This document shows positions 23,891 through 32,728 of a stretch of 51,584 nt of DNA, in pieces; positions within the stretch are counted from its first letter, which is position 1; each line of letters begins with the position of its first letter. The notes beneath the pieces are model-generated. The model had not been told where the DNA came from and did no database searches. It worked only from the letters and a program-made list of their open reading frames with translations. Origin of the DNA: Ilumatobacter sp. (GTDB taxonomy: Bacteria; Actinomycetota; Acidimicrobiia; Acidimicrobiales; Ilumatobacteraceae); NCBI GenBank assembly GCA_013002175.1, contig JABDKP010000032.1:1-51584 (forward strand). Reading direction: 5' to 3'. Position numbers and translations under genes: made by a program.

Positions 23891-24289
23891 ATGAAGCTGT
23901 TCCGAGCAATCGCCGTCACCGCCGCGCTGTCCACCGCTGTCGGTCTGGCGCCGACACCGACCGCGACCGCGATGGGACGCTTCCCCGCCAACGGCACGTA
24001 CACGGCGGTCGACGTCGTCGACGGCAGCAACCTGACGTTGCGCATCGTCGGCAATGAGCGCAACGCGCGCGTGCTGCTCTTCGACGACGTGGCGACGGTC
24101 GCCTGCCCTGACGAGTTCAGCGCGGTCATCGCCCGCGGGTCCGGTGCGTGGGTCGACGACGAACTCGACGTGACGTTGCGGATCACCTGCCTCGGTGAGC
24201 CGAACCCGCCGGATTTCCCGTTGACGTTCGCCTACGACGAAGGCACCGACACGATCTCCGCCGGGGGCGACACCTACACCCGCGCCTGA
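23891..24289 (+). CDS. Small secreted protein of unknown function
   Basis: 132 residues. Its signal peptide (MKLFRAIAVTAALSTAVGL, then a TPTATA-MG cleavage region) is clear; the mature part is a small beta-rich domain with two Cys (VACPDEF and ITCLGE) that could form a disulfide. Family not recognised. GGGAGGG lies 5-6 bases before ATG. It is the only + strand gene within the corrinoid cluster, inserted between mttB and the reactivation gene, and convergent with the latter. Confidence 0.75.
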   Translation: MKLFRAIAVTAALSTAVGLAPTPTATAMGRFPANGTYTAVDVVDGSNLTLRIVGNERNARVLLFDDVATVACPDEFSAVIARGSGAWVDDELDVTLRITCLGEPNPPDFPLTFAYDEGTDTISAGGDTYTRA

Positions 24290-24297
24290 CGTCGTCG

Positions 24298-26298
24298 TCA
24301 GCGGCGGCGGCGACCGGAACGTACGCGGTCGGCCTTCGGGAGGGCGACCGGGAGGTCGACCTCGGTCGTGAGGTTGCGCGCGGGGTCGGTGGTGTGCGGG
24401 AAGCCCATCGCGTTGACGAACAGCTCCTGAAATCTGGGCTCGGTCGCCGTCTCGATCTTCTGGACACGCGCCACCGTCGTTTCGATCTCCGCCCGCTGAC
24501 CCGCCGAGACCAGGGCGCGCACGGCACCTGCACCCGCTGCGTTGCCGACCGATGACACCCGCGCCACCGGGACGTCGGGCACGAGGCCGAGCACCTTCGC
24601 GTAGAGCGGGTCGATGTGCGCCCCGAACGCACCCGCCAGACGCACGGAGCCGATCTCGTCGGGGTCGGTGTGACCGGCGCGCTCGCACAGGAGGTCGATG
24701 CCGGCGCGCAGGGCCGCTTTCGCGAGCTGGATCGCGCGTACGTCTCCCTGGGTGACGTCGATCGGATCGGCATCGTCCCCCCACAGGCGGTACGAGAAGG
24801 TCCGCCCGTCGGCGAACACCCGTGGGTTGACCGTGGACGCGTCCGAGCGGACCGTCCCGTCGGTGTCGATGACGCCACACAGATACAGCTCTGCGATCAC
24901 CTCGATGATCCCCGAGCCGCAGATGCCCGCGATCTCGATGCCGCGTGTCGCATGCGACCACTCGGGATCGTCCGACCACACGTCGGCACCGATCACCTTG
25001 ATCCGTGGTTCGAGCGTCGTCCGGTCGATCCGCACCCGTTCGATCGCGCCGGTCGTGGCGCGCATGCCGGCCGAGATCTGTGCGCCCTCGAACGCGGGCC
25101 CGGTCGGTGACGACGCCGCGAGGACGTGGTCGATGTTGCCGAGCACGATCTCGGCGTTGGTGCCGACGTCGACGAGCAGTTGCAGCTCCTCGCTGCGATG
25201 CGGGCCCTGCGCCAGGATCGCGCCAGCGGTGTCGGCACCGACGTGGCCGGCCACGCACGGCAGCACGTACACCTCGGCGAACGGCGCGTCGAGCTCGAGG
25301 TCGGCGGCGCGGGCGACGACTGCCGCGCTGGTCGCCAGCACGAACGGCGCCTGCCCGAGCGGCGTGGGGTCGATACCGAGCACGATGTGGTGCATGATCG
25401 GGTTGCCGACGAGCGCGACGTCGAGCACTGCGTCGCGTCCCAGTCCGGCGGCCGCTGCGAGCTCGCCGATCATCGAGTTGAGCGCCGTGCGGACGGCGCG
25501 GGTCAACTCGACGTCGCCCCCGGGATTCATCATCACGTACGACACCCGCGACATCAGGTCGTCGCCGAAGCGGATCTGCGGGTTCATCACGCCGTTCGTC
25601 GCGAGGATCTCGCCGTTCGCGAGGTCGACCAGATGCCCGGCGATCGTGGTGGAACCGATGTCGACCGCAACGCCAACTGCTCGGTCCGTGTAGCCGGGCA
25701 CGATCGCACAGATCTCGGACCCGCGCCGGACGGCGACCGTGACGCAGTGGTCGCCCGCAGTCACCGCCGGCGCGAGGAGTGGGAGGACGTTCGGCGAGAT
25801 GTGCCGCGGGCTGACGTCGAAGTCGCGTTCGAGCTGGCCGACGATCTGCTCGCGCAGACCGCCGACGTCGTCGCCGAGCTCGGCCTTCGTCAGCTCGACG
25901 TAATGCAGCCGCACCAGCGGGTCGACCTCGATCGCGCCGAGGTCGACCGACTTGCGCACGACCTGCCGGTGGACCTGACTGGCCGCGGGGATCTCCACCA
26001 CGACGTCGCCGTGGACGTGCGCCGCGCAACCGAGCCGTTGCCCCTCCAGGATCGGTCGTCTGCCGGTGTACTCGTCCTCGGTCGCCGTCCACGCGGTGAT
26101 CGACTCGGGGGTCGACTCGATCTGCCACTTCGAGAACGACCCGACCGACGGGACGATCTGGCACCGACCGCACAGGCCGCGGCCGCCGCAGGTCGAATCG
26201 AGGTCCGCCCCGGCCCGGCGGGCCGCGTCGAGCACGGTCGTGCCGTCGGGCACCGAGATCGACAGCCCGGAGGGCGCAAAGACGACTCGGTGCGTCAC
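24298..26298 (-). CDS. Corrinoid reactivation protein: 2Fe-2S ferredoxin plus ASKHA ATPase (RamA-like, DUF4445)
   Basis: 666 residues from GTG 26298. The N-terminus is a 2Fe-2S domain with Cys37, Cys43, Cys46 (CGGRGLCGRC) and Cys91 (RLGCAAHV). Then follow a middle segment and an ASKHA-like ATPase domain with AVGVAVDIGSTTIAGHLVDL, LLVDVGTNAEIVLG and GICGSGIIEVIAEL. Such proteins (RACE/DUF4445) reduce the inactive Co(II) form of the corrinoid with ATP. It belongs to the methyltransferase cluster; six bases separate its start from the stop of the preceding methyltransferase gene. The C-terminus is an unusual RVRSGRRRR. Confidence 0.9.
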   Translation of the reverse strand: MTHRVVFAPSGLSISVPDGTTVLDAARRAGADLDSTCGGRGLCGRCQIVPSVGSFSKWQIESTPESITAWTATEDEYTGRRPILEGQRLGCAAHVHGDVVVEIPAASQVHRQVVRKSVDLGAIEVDPLVRLHYVELTKAELGDDVGGLREQIVGQLERDFDVSPRHISPNVLPLLAPAVTAGDHCVTVAVRRGSEICAIVPGYTDRAVGVAVDIGSTTIAGHLVDLANGEILATNGVMNPQIRFGDDLMSRVSYVMMNPGGDVELTRAVRTALNSMIGELAAAAGLGRDAVLDVALVGNPIMHHIVLGIDPTPLGQAPFVLATSAAVVARAADLELDAPFAEVYVLPCVAGHVGADTAGAILAQGPHRSEELQLLVDVGTNAEIVLGNIDHVLAASSPTGPAFEGAQISAGMRATTGAIERVRIDRTTLEPRIKVIGADVWSDDPEWSHATRGIEIAGICGSGIIEVIAELYLCGVIDTDGTVRSDASTVNPRVFADGRTFSYRLWGDDADPIDVTQGDVRAIQLAKAALRAGIDLLCERAGHTDPDEIGSVRLAGAFGAHIDPLYAKVLGLVPDVPVARVSSVGNAAGAGAVRALVSAGQRAEIETTVARVQKIETATEPRFQELFVNAMGFPHTTDPARNLTTEVDLPVALPKADRVRSGRRRR

Positions 26299-26304
26299 GT
26301 GACG

Positions 26305-27222
26305 TCAGCCCTCGACGCGGGCGCGTCGTCCGCCGCGCCGGCGCGGCCCGGAGCCGGCATCGGCGGCGTTGGCGTCGCCGCCCTCGCGGTAGGTGGCGAT
26401 CCAGGTTCCGCAGTCCTGGTCGTGGCCGGCGAGCACGTCGGCGGCCTTCACCGCCCGCTTCACGTCGTCGTGCAGCGGGTTCATGATCGCCGACGTCATC
26501 CCGTTGCTGATCGCCATCGCCAGGAACGTGCCGGTGATCGCATGACGTTCGGGGAGGCCGAAGCTCACATTGGACGCGCCACACGTCGTGTTGACCTTCA
26601 GCTCCGTCTGGAGGCGGCGCAGCAGCCGGAACACCTGCTGTCCGGCCTGGCCGAGTGCGCCGATCGGCATCACGAGCGGGTCGACGACGACGTCCGACGA
26701 CGGGATGCCGTAGTCCGCCGCGCGGTTGACGATCTTGCGCGCCACCTCGAACCGCACGTCGGGGTCCTCGGAGATGCCGGTCTCGTCGTTGGAGATCGCG
26801 ACGACGGCTGCGCCGTATTTCTTGACGAGCGGCAGCACGCGCTCCATCTGCTCGTCCTCACCGGTGACCGAGTTGATCAACGGCTTGCCCTGGTACACGG
26901 CACAGCCTGCTTCGAGCGCCTCGATGATCGACGAGTCGATCGACAGCGGGACGTCGGTCACCGACTGCACCAGCTCGATCGCCTTCGCCAGCAGCGCCGG
27001 TTCGTCGGCCAGTGGGATGCCGGCGTTGACGTCGAGCATGTGCGCTCCGCCGGCGACCTGGGCGACGGCGTCCGCGATCACACGCTCGAAGTTCCCCTCC
27101 TTCATCTCGGCGGCGAGCAGCTTGCGTCCGGTCGGATTGATTCGTTCGCCGATCATCACGAAGGGCCGGTCGAAGCCGATCACCACTTCCTTGGTCGCTG
27201 AACTGATGATCGTGTCGGTCAT
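26305..27222 (-). CDS. Methyltetrahydrofolate:corrinoid methyltransferase (MeTr/DHPS fold)
   Basis: 305 residues. The pterin-binding TIM barrel is identified by MIGERINPTGRK, AHMLDVNAGIPLADE, PLSIDSSIIEALEAG, PLINSVTGED and the late NVSFGLPERHAI. It moves a methyl group between the corrinoid protein and tetrahydrofolate; in this catabolic setting, probably from methyl-corrinoid to THF. Its start overlaps the stop of the preceding gene (27219) by four bases. The C-terminal about 20 residues are very Arg/Gly-rich (GPRRRGGRRARVEG), an oddity shared by its neighbours. Confidence 0.92.
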   Translation of the reverse strand: MTDTIISSATKEVVIGFDRPFVMIGERINPTGRKLLAAEMKEGNFERVIADAVAQVAGGAHMLDVNAGIPLADEPALLAKAIELVQSVTDVPLSIDSSIIEALEAGCAVYQGKPLINSVTGEDEQMERVLPLVKKYGAAVVAISNDETGISEDPDVRFEVARKIVNRAADYGIPSSDVVVDPLVMPIGALGQAGQQVFRLLRRLQTELKVNTTCGASNVSFGLPERHAITGTFLAMAISNGMTSAIMNPLHDDVKRAVKAADVLAGHDQDCGTWIATYREGGDANAADAGSGPRRRGGRRARVEG

Positions 27223-27683
27223 GACGCTTCCTCTGTCGTTGCTGGCGAGTCGGTCTCGGAGATGCCGGGCGGTTGTTCGTTCGGCTGGTCGACGCCGCCC
27301 GCAGCCACGATGCCCTCGAGGCGGTCACGAGGGTAGGCGGCTTCGAGTTCGGCGCAGAGTTGATCGAGTTGGGCGCTGATGTCGCCGTCCGGCAGCGGCG
27401 AGCCCACGCTGCGCCACTCCTGGACGTAGTCGTTCGTGGACGTCAGCCCGGCCACACCCGCGGCGCGATCGATCGCGTGCTGGAAGCGGGCGTGCAGCAG
27501 CACCTTGTGTTGCCGGTCGCCGACCCGTGCGGTGAGCTGCGCCGGGATGTCGCGCCAGTAGATCGTGGTGACGCGTGACCCGGCTGCCCGGCGACGGGTC
27601 GCCCGGCCGCTCGTGCGGCGCTCACGCATCGCGCCCTGGTCGAGGTCGTCGCCGGTGTCGTCGGGAGTGTTGCAGCCGTTCAC
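27219..27683 (-). CDS. Small accessory protein, 'virulence factor' family type
   Basis: 154 residues from GTG 27683, which overlaps the stop of the DUF1638 gene (GTGA), so the two are coupled. A basic stretch RERRTSGRATRRRAAGSR (about 20-37) precedes a compact domain (VTTIYWRDIPAQLTARVG, VLLHARFQHAIDRAA) and an acidic C-terminus. I recall this domain as the family misleadingly called 'virulence factor', common in corrinoid methyltransferase loci. The role is unknown; no connection with virulence is implied. Confidence 0.7.
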   Translation of the reverse strand: MNGCNTPDDTGDDLDQGAMRERRTSGRATRRRAAGSRVTTIYWRDIPAQLTARVGDRQHKVLLHARFQHAIDRAAGVAGLTSTNDYVQEWRSVGSPLPDGDISAQLDQLCAELEAAYPRDRLEGIVAAGGVDQPNEQPPGISETDSPATTEEAS

Positions 27684-28387
27684 CGCAGCGCCGCCCTGCG
27701 CGTGAATTCGACCACGGTCGTCTCCAGCTCGCCATAACCGGTGGGCTCGATGTGGAGCGTGAGGCCGAGGCGGTCGGCGGCGTCGTGCGCGCACGCGAGC
27801 GCCTTCGGGTCGTCGGCCTGTTGGAGGTAGACGAGCCGCGTGTAGTTCCCGAAGTACATGTCTCGCAGCTCGGGATGGTCGGCGATGCCGAGGCCCTGCC
27901 ACACGAGCCGCTCGAAGTTGCGCGCGAGAAAATCGGTGAGGTAGAACGATCCGAGTTCGTGATCCTGGAGCCGCTCGAAGCCGGGGGCCGTCGCGAAGAA
28001 CTGGTAGCAGTGGGCGCCGGCGAGCATTTCGACGCCCTCCTCGCGGCAGACGTCCGCGAGCTTGCCGCCGGTTCCGCAGTCGGCATATCCGACGAAGATC
28101 TCGTCGAATCGCTCGCCGCTGTCGCCGAACGTGTTGTCGCCATCGACCAGCTCGTCGTCGGATGCCCCCGACGCCGTGTCGACCACGACCCCAGTACGGC
28201 GGGCGCGATGGATGCGTTGCCGGACGAGTTCGGGGATCTCGCTCGGCCGGTTGTGCAGCGAGGCGGGCAGGCACTCGATCGTCACGTTGTCCAGCGCGTT
28301 CATCGTGTTGATCGCCATGAGCTCGCGGGCGAGGGCGCCGCAGGCGATCATCAGCACCCGGGGCGCGTCGGACGGTTGGGCGGTCAT
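27680..28387 (-). CDS. DUF1638 protein
   Basis: 235 residues from ATG 28387. Typical DUF1638 features: VLMIACGALARELMAI, the GDSGERFDEIFVGYADCGTGG stretch, LAGAHCYQFFA and YLTDFLARNFERLVW. Members are found next to MttB-family methyltransferases in methanogens and other organisms, but the biochemical job is not established; conserved Cys and His residues would allow metal or corrinoid contact. It lies between the corrinoid protein gene and the 'virulence factor' gene in the same orientation. Confidence 0.87.
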   Translation of the reverse strand: MTAQPSDAPRVLMIACGALARELMAINTMNALDNVTIECLPASLHNRPSEIPELVRQRIHRARRTGVVVDTASGASDDELVDGDNTFGDSGERFDEIFVGYADCGTGGKLADVCREEGVEMLAGAHCYQFFATAPGFERLQDHELGSFYLTDFLARNFERLVWQGLGIADHPELRDMYFGNYTRLVYLQQADDPKALACAHDAADRLGLTLHIEPTGYGELETTVVEFTRRAALR

Positions 28388-28425
28388 GTCGAACTCGTTG
28401 TCACCACGAACCGCGCGCAGCGGCG

Positions 28426-29169
<744 letters not shown>

Positions 29170-29210
29170 GTGGTTCTCCCAGAGAATGTTCGGAAACCGG
29201 ACCATTGCCC

Positions 29211-29245
29211 GTTCCGCAATGTGGAACAGTACCGTATAGTGAAAC
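29211..29245. promoter_or_regulatory. Tandem operator between corrinoid protein and IclR regulator genes
   Basis: Site 1, 29211-29227, matches GTTCCGCAATGCGGAAC with one change; site 2, 29229-29245, is a looser copy aligned with the second site at 23772. On the + strand, TTCCGC (-35, 29212-29217) and TATAGT (-10, 29235-29240) are 17 bases apart and lie inside the sites, suggesting autorepression; on the minus strand TATACG (29238-29233) could serve the corrinoid unit. Confidence 0.75.
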
Positions 29246-29367
29246 TGTACGCCAGACCCCTCTGGGAGAGGCGTACCGACAGGATAAATCAGCAAACGCT
29301 CCATCGCAATGCAGCGGTGGTGAAGAACTCGGCCCGTCAGCGGGTCCGGAAGGTGAGCACGAACGTC

Positions 29368-30120
29368 ATGGCCGCAGTGCAGTCGATCGAGCGGGCGTTT
29401 GCCGTGTTGCGCGAGTTGTCCCTCGGGCCGTCCGGCGTCACCGACATCGCCGAGCGCATCAACCTCCCCAAGTCCACCGTTTCGCGGCTGCTGTCGGCGC
29501 TCGAGTCCGAAGGCGCAGTGGCCCAGCAGGGGACCGGCGGCGAGTACGAACTCGGGCCCGGTCTCGCCGCGCTGGCCGATGCAGCCAGCAGCGACGCCAA
29601 CATGGCCGCCGTCGTGCGCCCGTTCCTGATCGAGCTGAACGAGGCGATCGGCGAGGCCGTTGGCTTCGTGGTGCGGTCCGGCCGCAACGTGTACTGGGTC
29701 GACAACGTCGAGCAGATGGAGCGGGCCGTGCGTGTGCAGGACCGCACCGGCTTCTACGCGCCGATGCACGCCGTGCCGGCGGGCCTCGCGCTGCTCGCCC
29801 ACCTCCCCGTCGAGGAGATCGACGCATACCTCGCCGAGCCGCTCGAGCGCGTCAACCACCGCACGATCACCGATCCGGACGAACTGCGCACCCGCCTGGA
29901 CGAGATCGCCACGCTCGGCGTGGTGTGGTCCTACGACGATCTCGGCGACGGCATCACCGCGCTCGATGTGCCGTTCCGCGGCGCCTCCGGCTCGGTCGAG
30001 GGCGCGCTGTTCGTCAATGCCCCCAGCTTCCGCTTCCCGGCACCGGGCGACGACGCCCGCGTCGAGAAGCTCGTGGTCGACGCCGCGAAGCGGCTCTCCG
30101 ACCGCTTTCGCATCCACTGA
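29368..30120 (+). CDS. IclR-family transcriptional regulator of the corrinoid methyltransferase genes
   Basis: 250 residues from ATG 29368 (GTG 29353 would add five). A winged helix (AFAVLRELSLG, VTDIAERINLPKSTVSRLLSAL) precedes the IclR effector domain (ALADAASSDANMAAVVRPFLIEL through VEKLVVDAAKRLSDRF). It binds palindromic operators as dimers. It is divergent from the corrinoid protein gene across tandem operators also present at the mttB promoter, so it is very probably their regulator, lifted by the methylated substrate or a product. Confidence 0.9.
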   Translation: MAAVQSIERAFAVLRELSLGPSGVTDIAERINLPKSTVSRLLSALESEGAVAQQGTGGEYELGPGLAALADAASSDANMAAVVRPFLIELNEAIGEAVGFVVRSGRNVYWVDNVEQMERAVRVQDRTGFYAPMHAVPAGLALLAHLPVEEIDAYLAEPLERVNHRTITDPDELRTRLDEIATLGVVWSYDDLGDGITALDVPFRGASGSVEGALFVNAPSFRFPAPGDDARVEKLVVDAAKRLSDRFRIH

Positions 30121-30126
30121 CTCGAT

Positions 30127-30155
30127 GGTCATCTGGTGCCGGACACCGGATGACC
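30127..30155 (+). terminator. Hairpin after the iclR-type gene
   Basis: GGTCATC pairs with GATGACC, and GGTG with CACC inside it, around CCGGA. It lies 6 bases after the stop codon; no T-run. Its centre (GTGCCGGACAC) resembles the degenerate GTTGTGCC repeat at 7904. Confidence 0.55.
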
Positions 30156-30157
30156 GC

Positions 30158-30163
30158 TAGGTT
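30158..30163 (+). promoter_or_regulatory. -10 hexamer TAGGTT, leaderless-type
   Basis: Eight bases before the ATG at 30172, directly after the preceding hairpin. Confidence 0.45.
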
Positions 30164-30171
30164 CCGCGACG

Positions 30172-30819
30172 ATGCGACGGCAGGACAAGGCAGACCGGAT
30201 CGGCGCGATCCTCGACGACCTCTACCCGGATCCACCGGTGCCGCTCGACCACCGCGACCCGTACACGATGCTCGTCGCGGTCGCGCTGTCGGCGCAGACC
30301 ACCGACAAGAAGGTGAACCAGGTGACGCCGGCGCTCTTCGATGCTGCGGGCACGCCCGAGGAGATGGCCGCGCTGGCGCCCGAGGAGATCCTCGGCTTCA
30401 TCCGCGAGGTCGGTCTTGCGCCGACCAAGGCGCGCAACCTGTCGGCGATGGCCCACCAGATCCTCGCTGCGGGCGGTGAGATCATCCCGGACTGGGACTT
30501 CCTCGAGTCGCTGGCCGGCGTCGGCCACAAGACGGCCGGTGTCGTGATGGCCGGTGCCTTCGGCGTCCCGGCGTTCCCGGTCGACACGCACATCCACCGC
30601 CTCGCCCAGCGGTGGGGCCTGTCGAACGGCAAGAACGTCGAGCAGACCGAGCGGGACCTCAAGGCAGTGTTCCCGGAGTCGACCTGGGCCCGCCGCCACC
30701 TCCAGATCATCTACTTCGGACGCGAGTACTGCCCGGCACAACGGCATGATCTCACTGGCTGTCCGATCTGCTCCTGGGCCGCCACCAAGAAGCGGATCGC
30801 GCAGGAAGCCCGTCGGTGA
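30172..30819 (+). CDS. nth: Endonuclease III (DNA glycosylase/AP lyase)
   Basis: 215 residues. The helix-hairpin-helix with catalytic Lys (SLAGVGHKTAGVV) and the catalytic Asp in FPVDTHIHRLAQR are present, as are LSAQTTDKKVN and the ERDL helix. It removes oxidised pyrimidines in base excision repair. The C-terminal iron-sulfur loop is atypical: Cys spacing is C-X9-C-X2-C with no fourth Cys (GREYCPAQRHDLTGCPICS), whereas the usual is C-X6-C-X2-C-X5-C. It may hold a cluster differently or not at all. It lies between the iclR and nuo units; about 80 bases separate it from nuoA. Confidence 0.93.
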   Translation: MRRQDKADRIGAILDDLYPDPPVPLDHRDPYTMLVAVALSAQTTDKKVNQVTPALFDAAGTPEEMAALAPEEILGFIREVGLAPTKARNLSAMAHQILAAGGEIIPDWDFLESLAGVGHKTAGVVMAGAFGVPAFPVDTHIHRLAQRWGLSNGKNVEQTERDLKAVFPESTWARRHLQIIYFGREYCPAQRHDLTGCPICSWAATKKRIAQEARR

Positions 30820-30860
30820 CCCGCGCCCGCGGACGGCGGCCGCGGAAACGGTCGAAGAGT

Positions 30861-30889
30861 TTGGGAAGGAATTCACGACCCCTGATATC
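30861..30889 (+). promoter_or_regulatory. Probable promoter of the nuo operon
   Basis: TTGGGA (30861-30866) and GATATC (30884-30889) are 17 bases apart. The -10 ends 11 bases before the nuoA ATG, giving a very short leader. It is the most AT-rich spot upstream of the operon. Confidence 0.5.
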
Positions 30890-30900
30890 TTCGGTGCCGC

Positions 30901-31266
30901 ATGTCGCTCTTTCTTCGCGATTACCTCACCGTCGTCTGGTTCGGAATCGCCGCACTGGCCATCGGTGGGCTGCTGCTGGGCCTCGCCGCGCTGATCCGGC
31001 CGTCGAAGCCGAGCTACGACAAGTCGATCGCCTACGAGTCGGGCGTCGACCCGGTCGGGATGGGCTGGTCGCAGAGCCAGATCCGGTACTACGTGTTCGC
31101 CCTCCTGTTCGTGATCTTCGACGTCGAGGCGATCTTCCTGTTTCCCTGGGCAGCGTCGATCGAGCGATACGGCGCCTTCGGGTTGATCGCGATGCTCGTG
31201 TTCATCGTGCTGCTGCTCGACGGCCTGGTGTACGCCTGGAAGCGGGGGTTGCTGCGATGGGTCTGA
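30901..31266 (+). CDS. nuoA: NADH-quinone oxidoreductase subunit A
   Basis: 121 residues, three membrane segments: DYLTVVWFGIAALAIGGLLLG at the N-terminus, then YYVFALLFVIFDVEAIFLFPW and a C-terminal one. The loop with KSIAYESGVDPVG is typical of NuoA. It is part of the membrane arm near the quinone site. It is first in the operon of eleven nuo genes; nuoB follows by 26 bases. Confidence 0.95.
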   Translation: MSLFLRDYLTVVWFGIAALAIGGLLLGLAALIRPSKPSYDKSIAYESGVDPVGMGWSQSQIRYYVFALLFVIFDVEAIFLFPWAASIERYGAFGLIAMLVFIVLLLDGLVYAWKRGLLRWV

Positions 31267-31292
31267 CCGCAATGGCCGGGGAGACGATCTAG

Positions 31293-31928
31293 ATGGGTCT
31301 CGTCGACAAGGGCCGCCTGCCCGCCCCGCTCACGAAGCTGTTCAACATGAGCCGGTCGTACTCGCTGTGGGTGTACCAGTGGGGCCTCGCCTGCTGCGCC
31401 ATCGAGATGGGCGCGGCGTTCGGTTCCCCGCGTTACGACGTGATGCGGCTCGGTGTGATCCCGCTGCCGGCCAGCCCCCGCCAGGCGGACTTCGTGTGCG
31501 TGTCCGGCACGGTCACCGACAAGATGGCACCGGCGGTCCGACGCCTGTGGGAGCAGATGCCCGAACCGAAGTACGCGATCTCGATGGGTTCGTGCGCCAA
31601 CTGCGGCGGGCCGTACTGGGACAGCTACTCGGTCACCAAGGGCGTCGACCAGCTGATCCCGATCGACGTGTACGTGCCAGGTTGTCCGCCGCGGCCCGAG
31701 GCACTGCTGGAGGGCATCGTGTTGCTGCAGCAGCGCATCAAGAACGAGGACATGGCGGCGAAGTGGCGCGGCGACGAGTTCACCACGCTGCAACGGACGC
31801 GCGCCGTCGAAGCCGGCGAAGTCGATCGGGACGGCGAACTGATCTCCGACACCCACAGCGTCTCCGAGGACCCGATGCCGGACCCCGACCCCGAACCGAT
31901 CGTCGTCGGCGGTGGACCAATTGAGTGA
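31293..31928 (+). CDS. nuoB: NADH-quinone oxidoreductase subunit B
   Basis: 211 residues. The iron-sulfur cluster N2 ligands are seen: the paired Cys in GLACCAIEM, the Cys in [11 protein letters not shown], and the Cys in [12 protein letters not shown]. This is the last electron carrier before quinone. The C-terminal 45 residues are acidic and probably flexible. GGGGAG precedes the ATG by nine bases. Its TGA overlaps the probable start of nuoC. Confidence 0.96.
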   Translation: MGLVDKGRLPAPLTKLFNMSRSYSLWVYQWGLACCAIEMGAAFGSPRYDVMRLGVIPLPASPRQADFVCVSGTVTDKMAPAVRRLWEQMPEPKYAISMGSCANCGGPYWDSYSVTKGVDQLIPIDVYVPGCPPRPEALLEGIVLLQQRIKNEDMAAKWRGDEFTTLQRTRAVEAGEVDRDGELISDTHSVSEDPMPDPDPEPIVVGGGPIE

Positions 31929-32613
31929 CGACACGATGACCGCCGAGGCCGACGACGCACCCGCCGCACTGCCGGGCGACGGCCTGCGCGAGGGCATCGT
32001 CGACGACCTGCGGGCCCGCATCGGCGACTCCCTCGTCGACAGTCACATCGCACCGAACGACGATTTGTGGGTCCGCGTCGCCACCGCGAGCTGGCGGGAG
32101 ACCGGCGAGGCGCTGAAGGCCGCCGGGTTCACCTACTTCTGCTTCCTGTCCGCGATCGACTGGATGCCGTCGCCGTACGGCAAGGGCGAGGACGACCCGG
32201 ACGCCGAGCCGGTCGAGCCCGACACCGAGATCAAGCAGGGCGTCACCGGGGGCGAGACACGGTTGCAGCTCTTGGCCCGCCTCACCGACCTCGACCGCCA
32301 CGTCGGCGTCACGATCAAGGCCGACGTGCCCGACGACGCCGCCGTGATGGACTCGTGGAGCACCCTCTACGCCGGGGCGAACTGGCACGAACGCGAGTGC
32401 CACGAGATGTTCGGCATCGGGTTCAACGGTCATCCGGACCTGCGCAACATGTACCTGCCGACCGACTTCGAGGGCTACCCGCTGCGCAAGGACTTCCCGC
32501 TGCTGGCCCGGATGGTCAAGCCGTGGCCCGGCATCGTCGACGTCGAACCGATGCCCGCCGACGACGAAGACGACGCTGATGCCGATGCAGGCACGGATGG
32601 AGACGCGACGTGA
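31921..32613 (+). CDS. nuoC: NADH-quinone oxidoreductase subunit C
   Basis: 230 residues from TTG 31921, which overlaps the nuoB stop and has GGTGG five bases upstream; GTG 31912 and ATG 31936 are in-frame alternatives. The 30-kDa subunit motif [21 protein letters not shown] is present, then YPLRKDFP. An acidic insertion (about residues 84-105) interrupts the fold after [13 protein letters not shown], and the C-terminus is an Asp-rich tail. It forms part of the hydrophilic arm with NuoD. A gap of 115 bases separates it from nuoD, the only sizable gap in the operon. Confidence 0.93.
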   Translation: MSDDTMTAEADDAPAALPGDGLREGIVDDLRARIGDSLVDSHIAPNDDLWVRVATASWRETGEALKAAGFTYFCFLSAIDWMPSPYGKGEDDPDAEPVEPDTEIKQGVTGGETRLQLLARLTDLDRHVGVTIKADVPDDAAVMDSWSTLYAGANWHERECHEMFGIGFNGHPDLRNMYLPTDFEGYPLRKDFPLLARMVKPWPGIVDVEPMPADDEDDADADAGTDGDAT

Positions 32614-32728
32614 TCCGGTGCGCCACGTTCGGTCCCATGCCGCCGAGGGAAGCGCCAGCGACGAGGCTGGCCGCCGACCCGACGAGCGGTCCGTCGCAGC
32701 CGACTGGTCCGAGGGGCGGCGAATCCAC

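Noticed and set aside
25126..27201. Plus-strand frame of 691 codons across the reactivator and methyltransferase genes
   Set aside because: Antisense of two clear families; low complexity, no motif.
32579..32728. N-terminal extension of NuoD upstream of ATG 32729
   Set aside because: It would overlap nuoC and adds Arg-rich sequence unlike any NuoD; the family N-terminus aligns with MTLTDRQQ.
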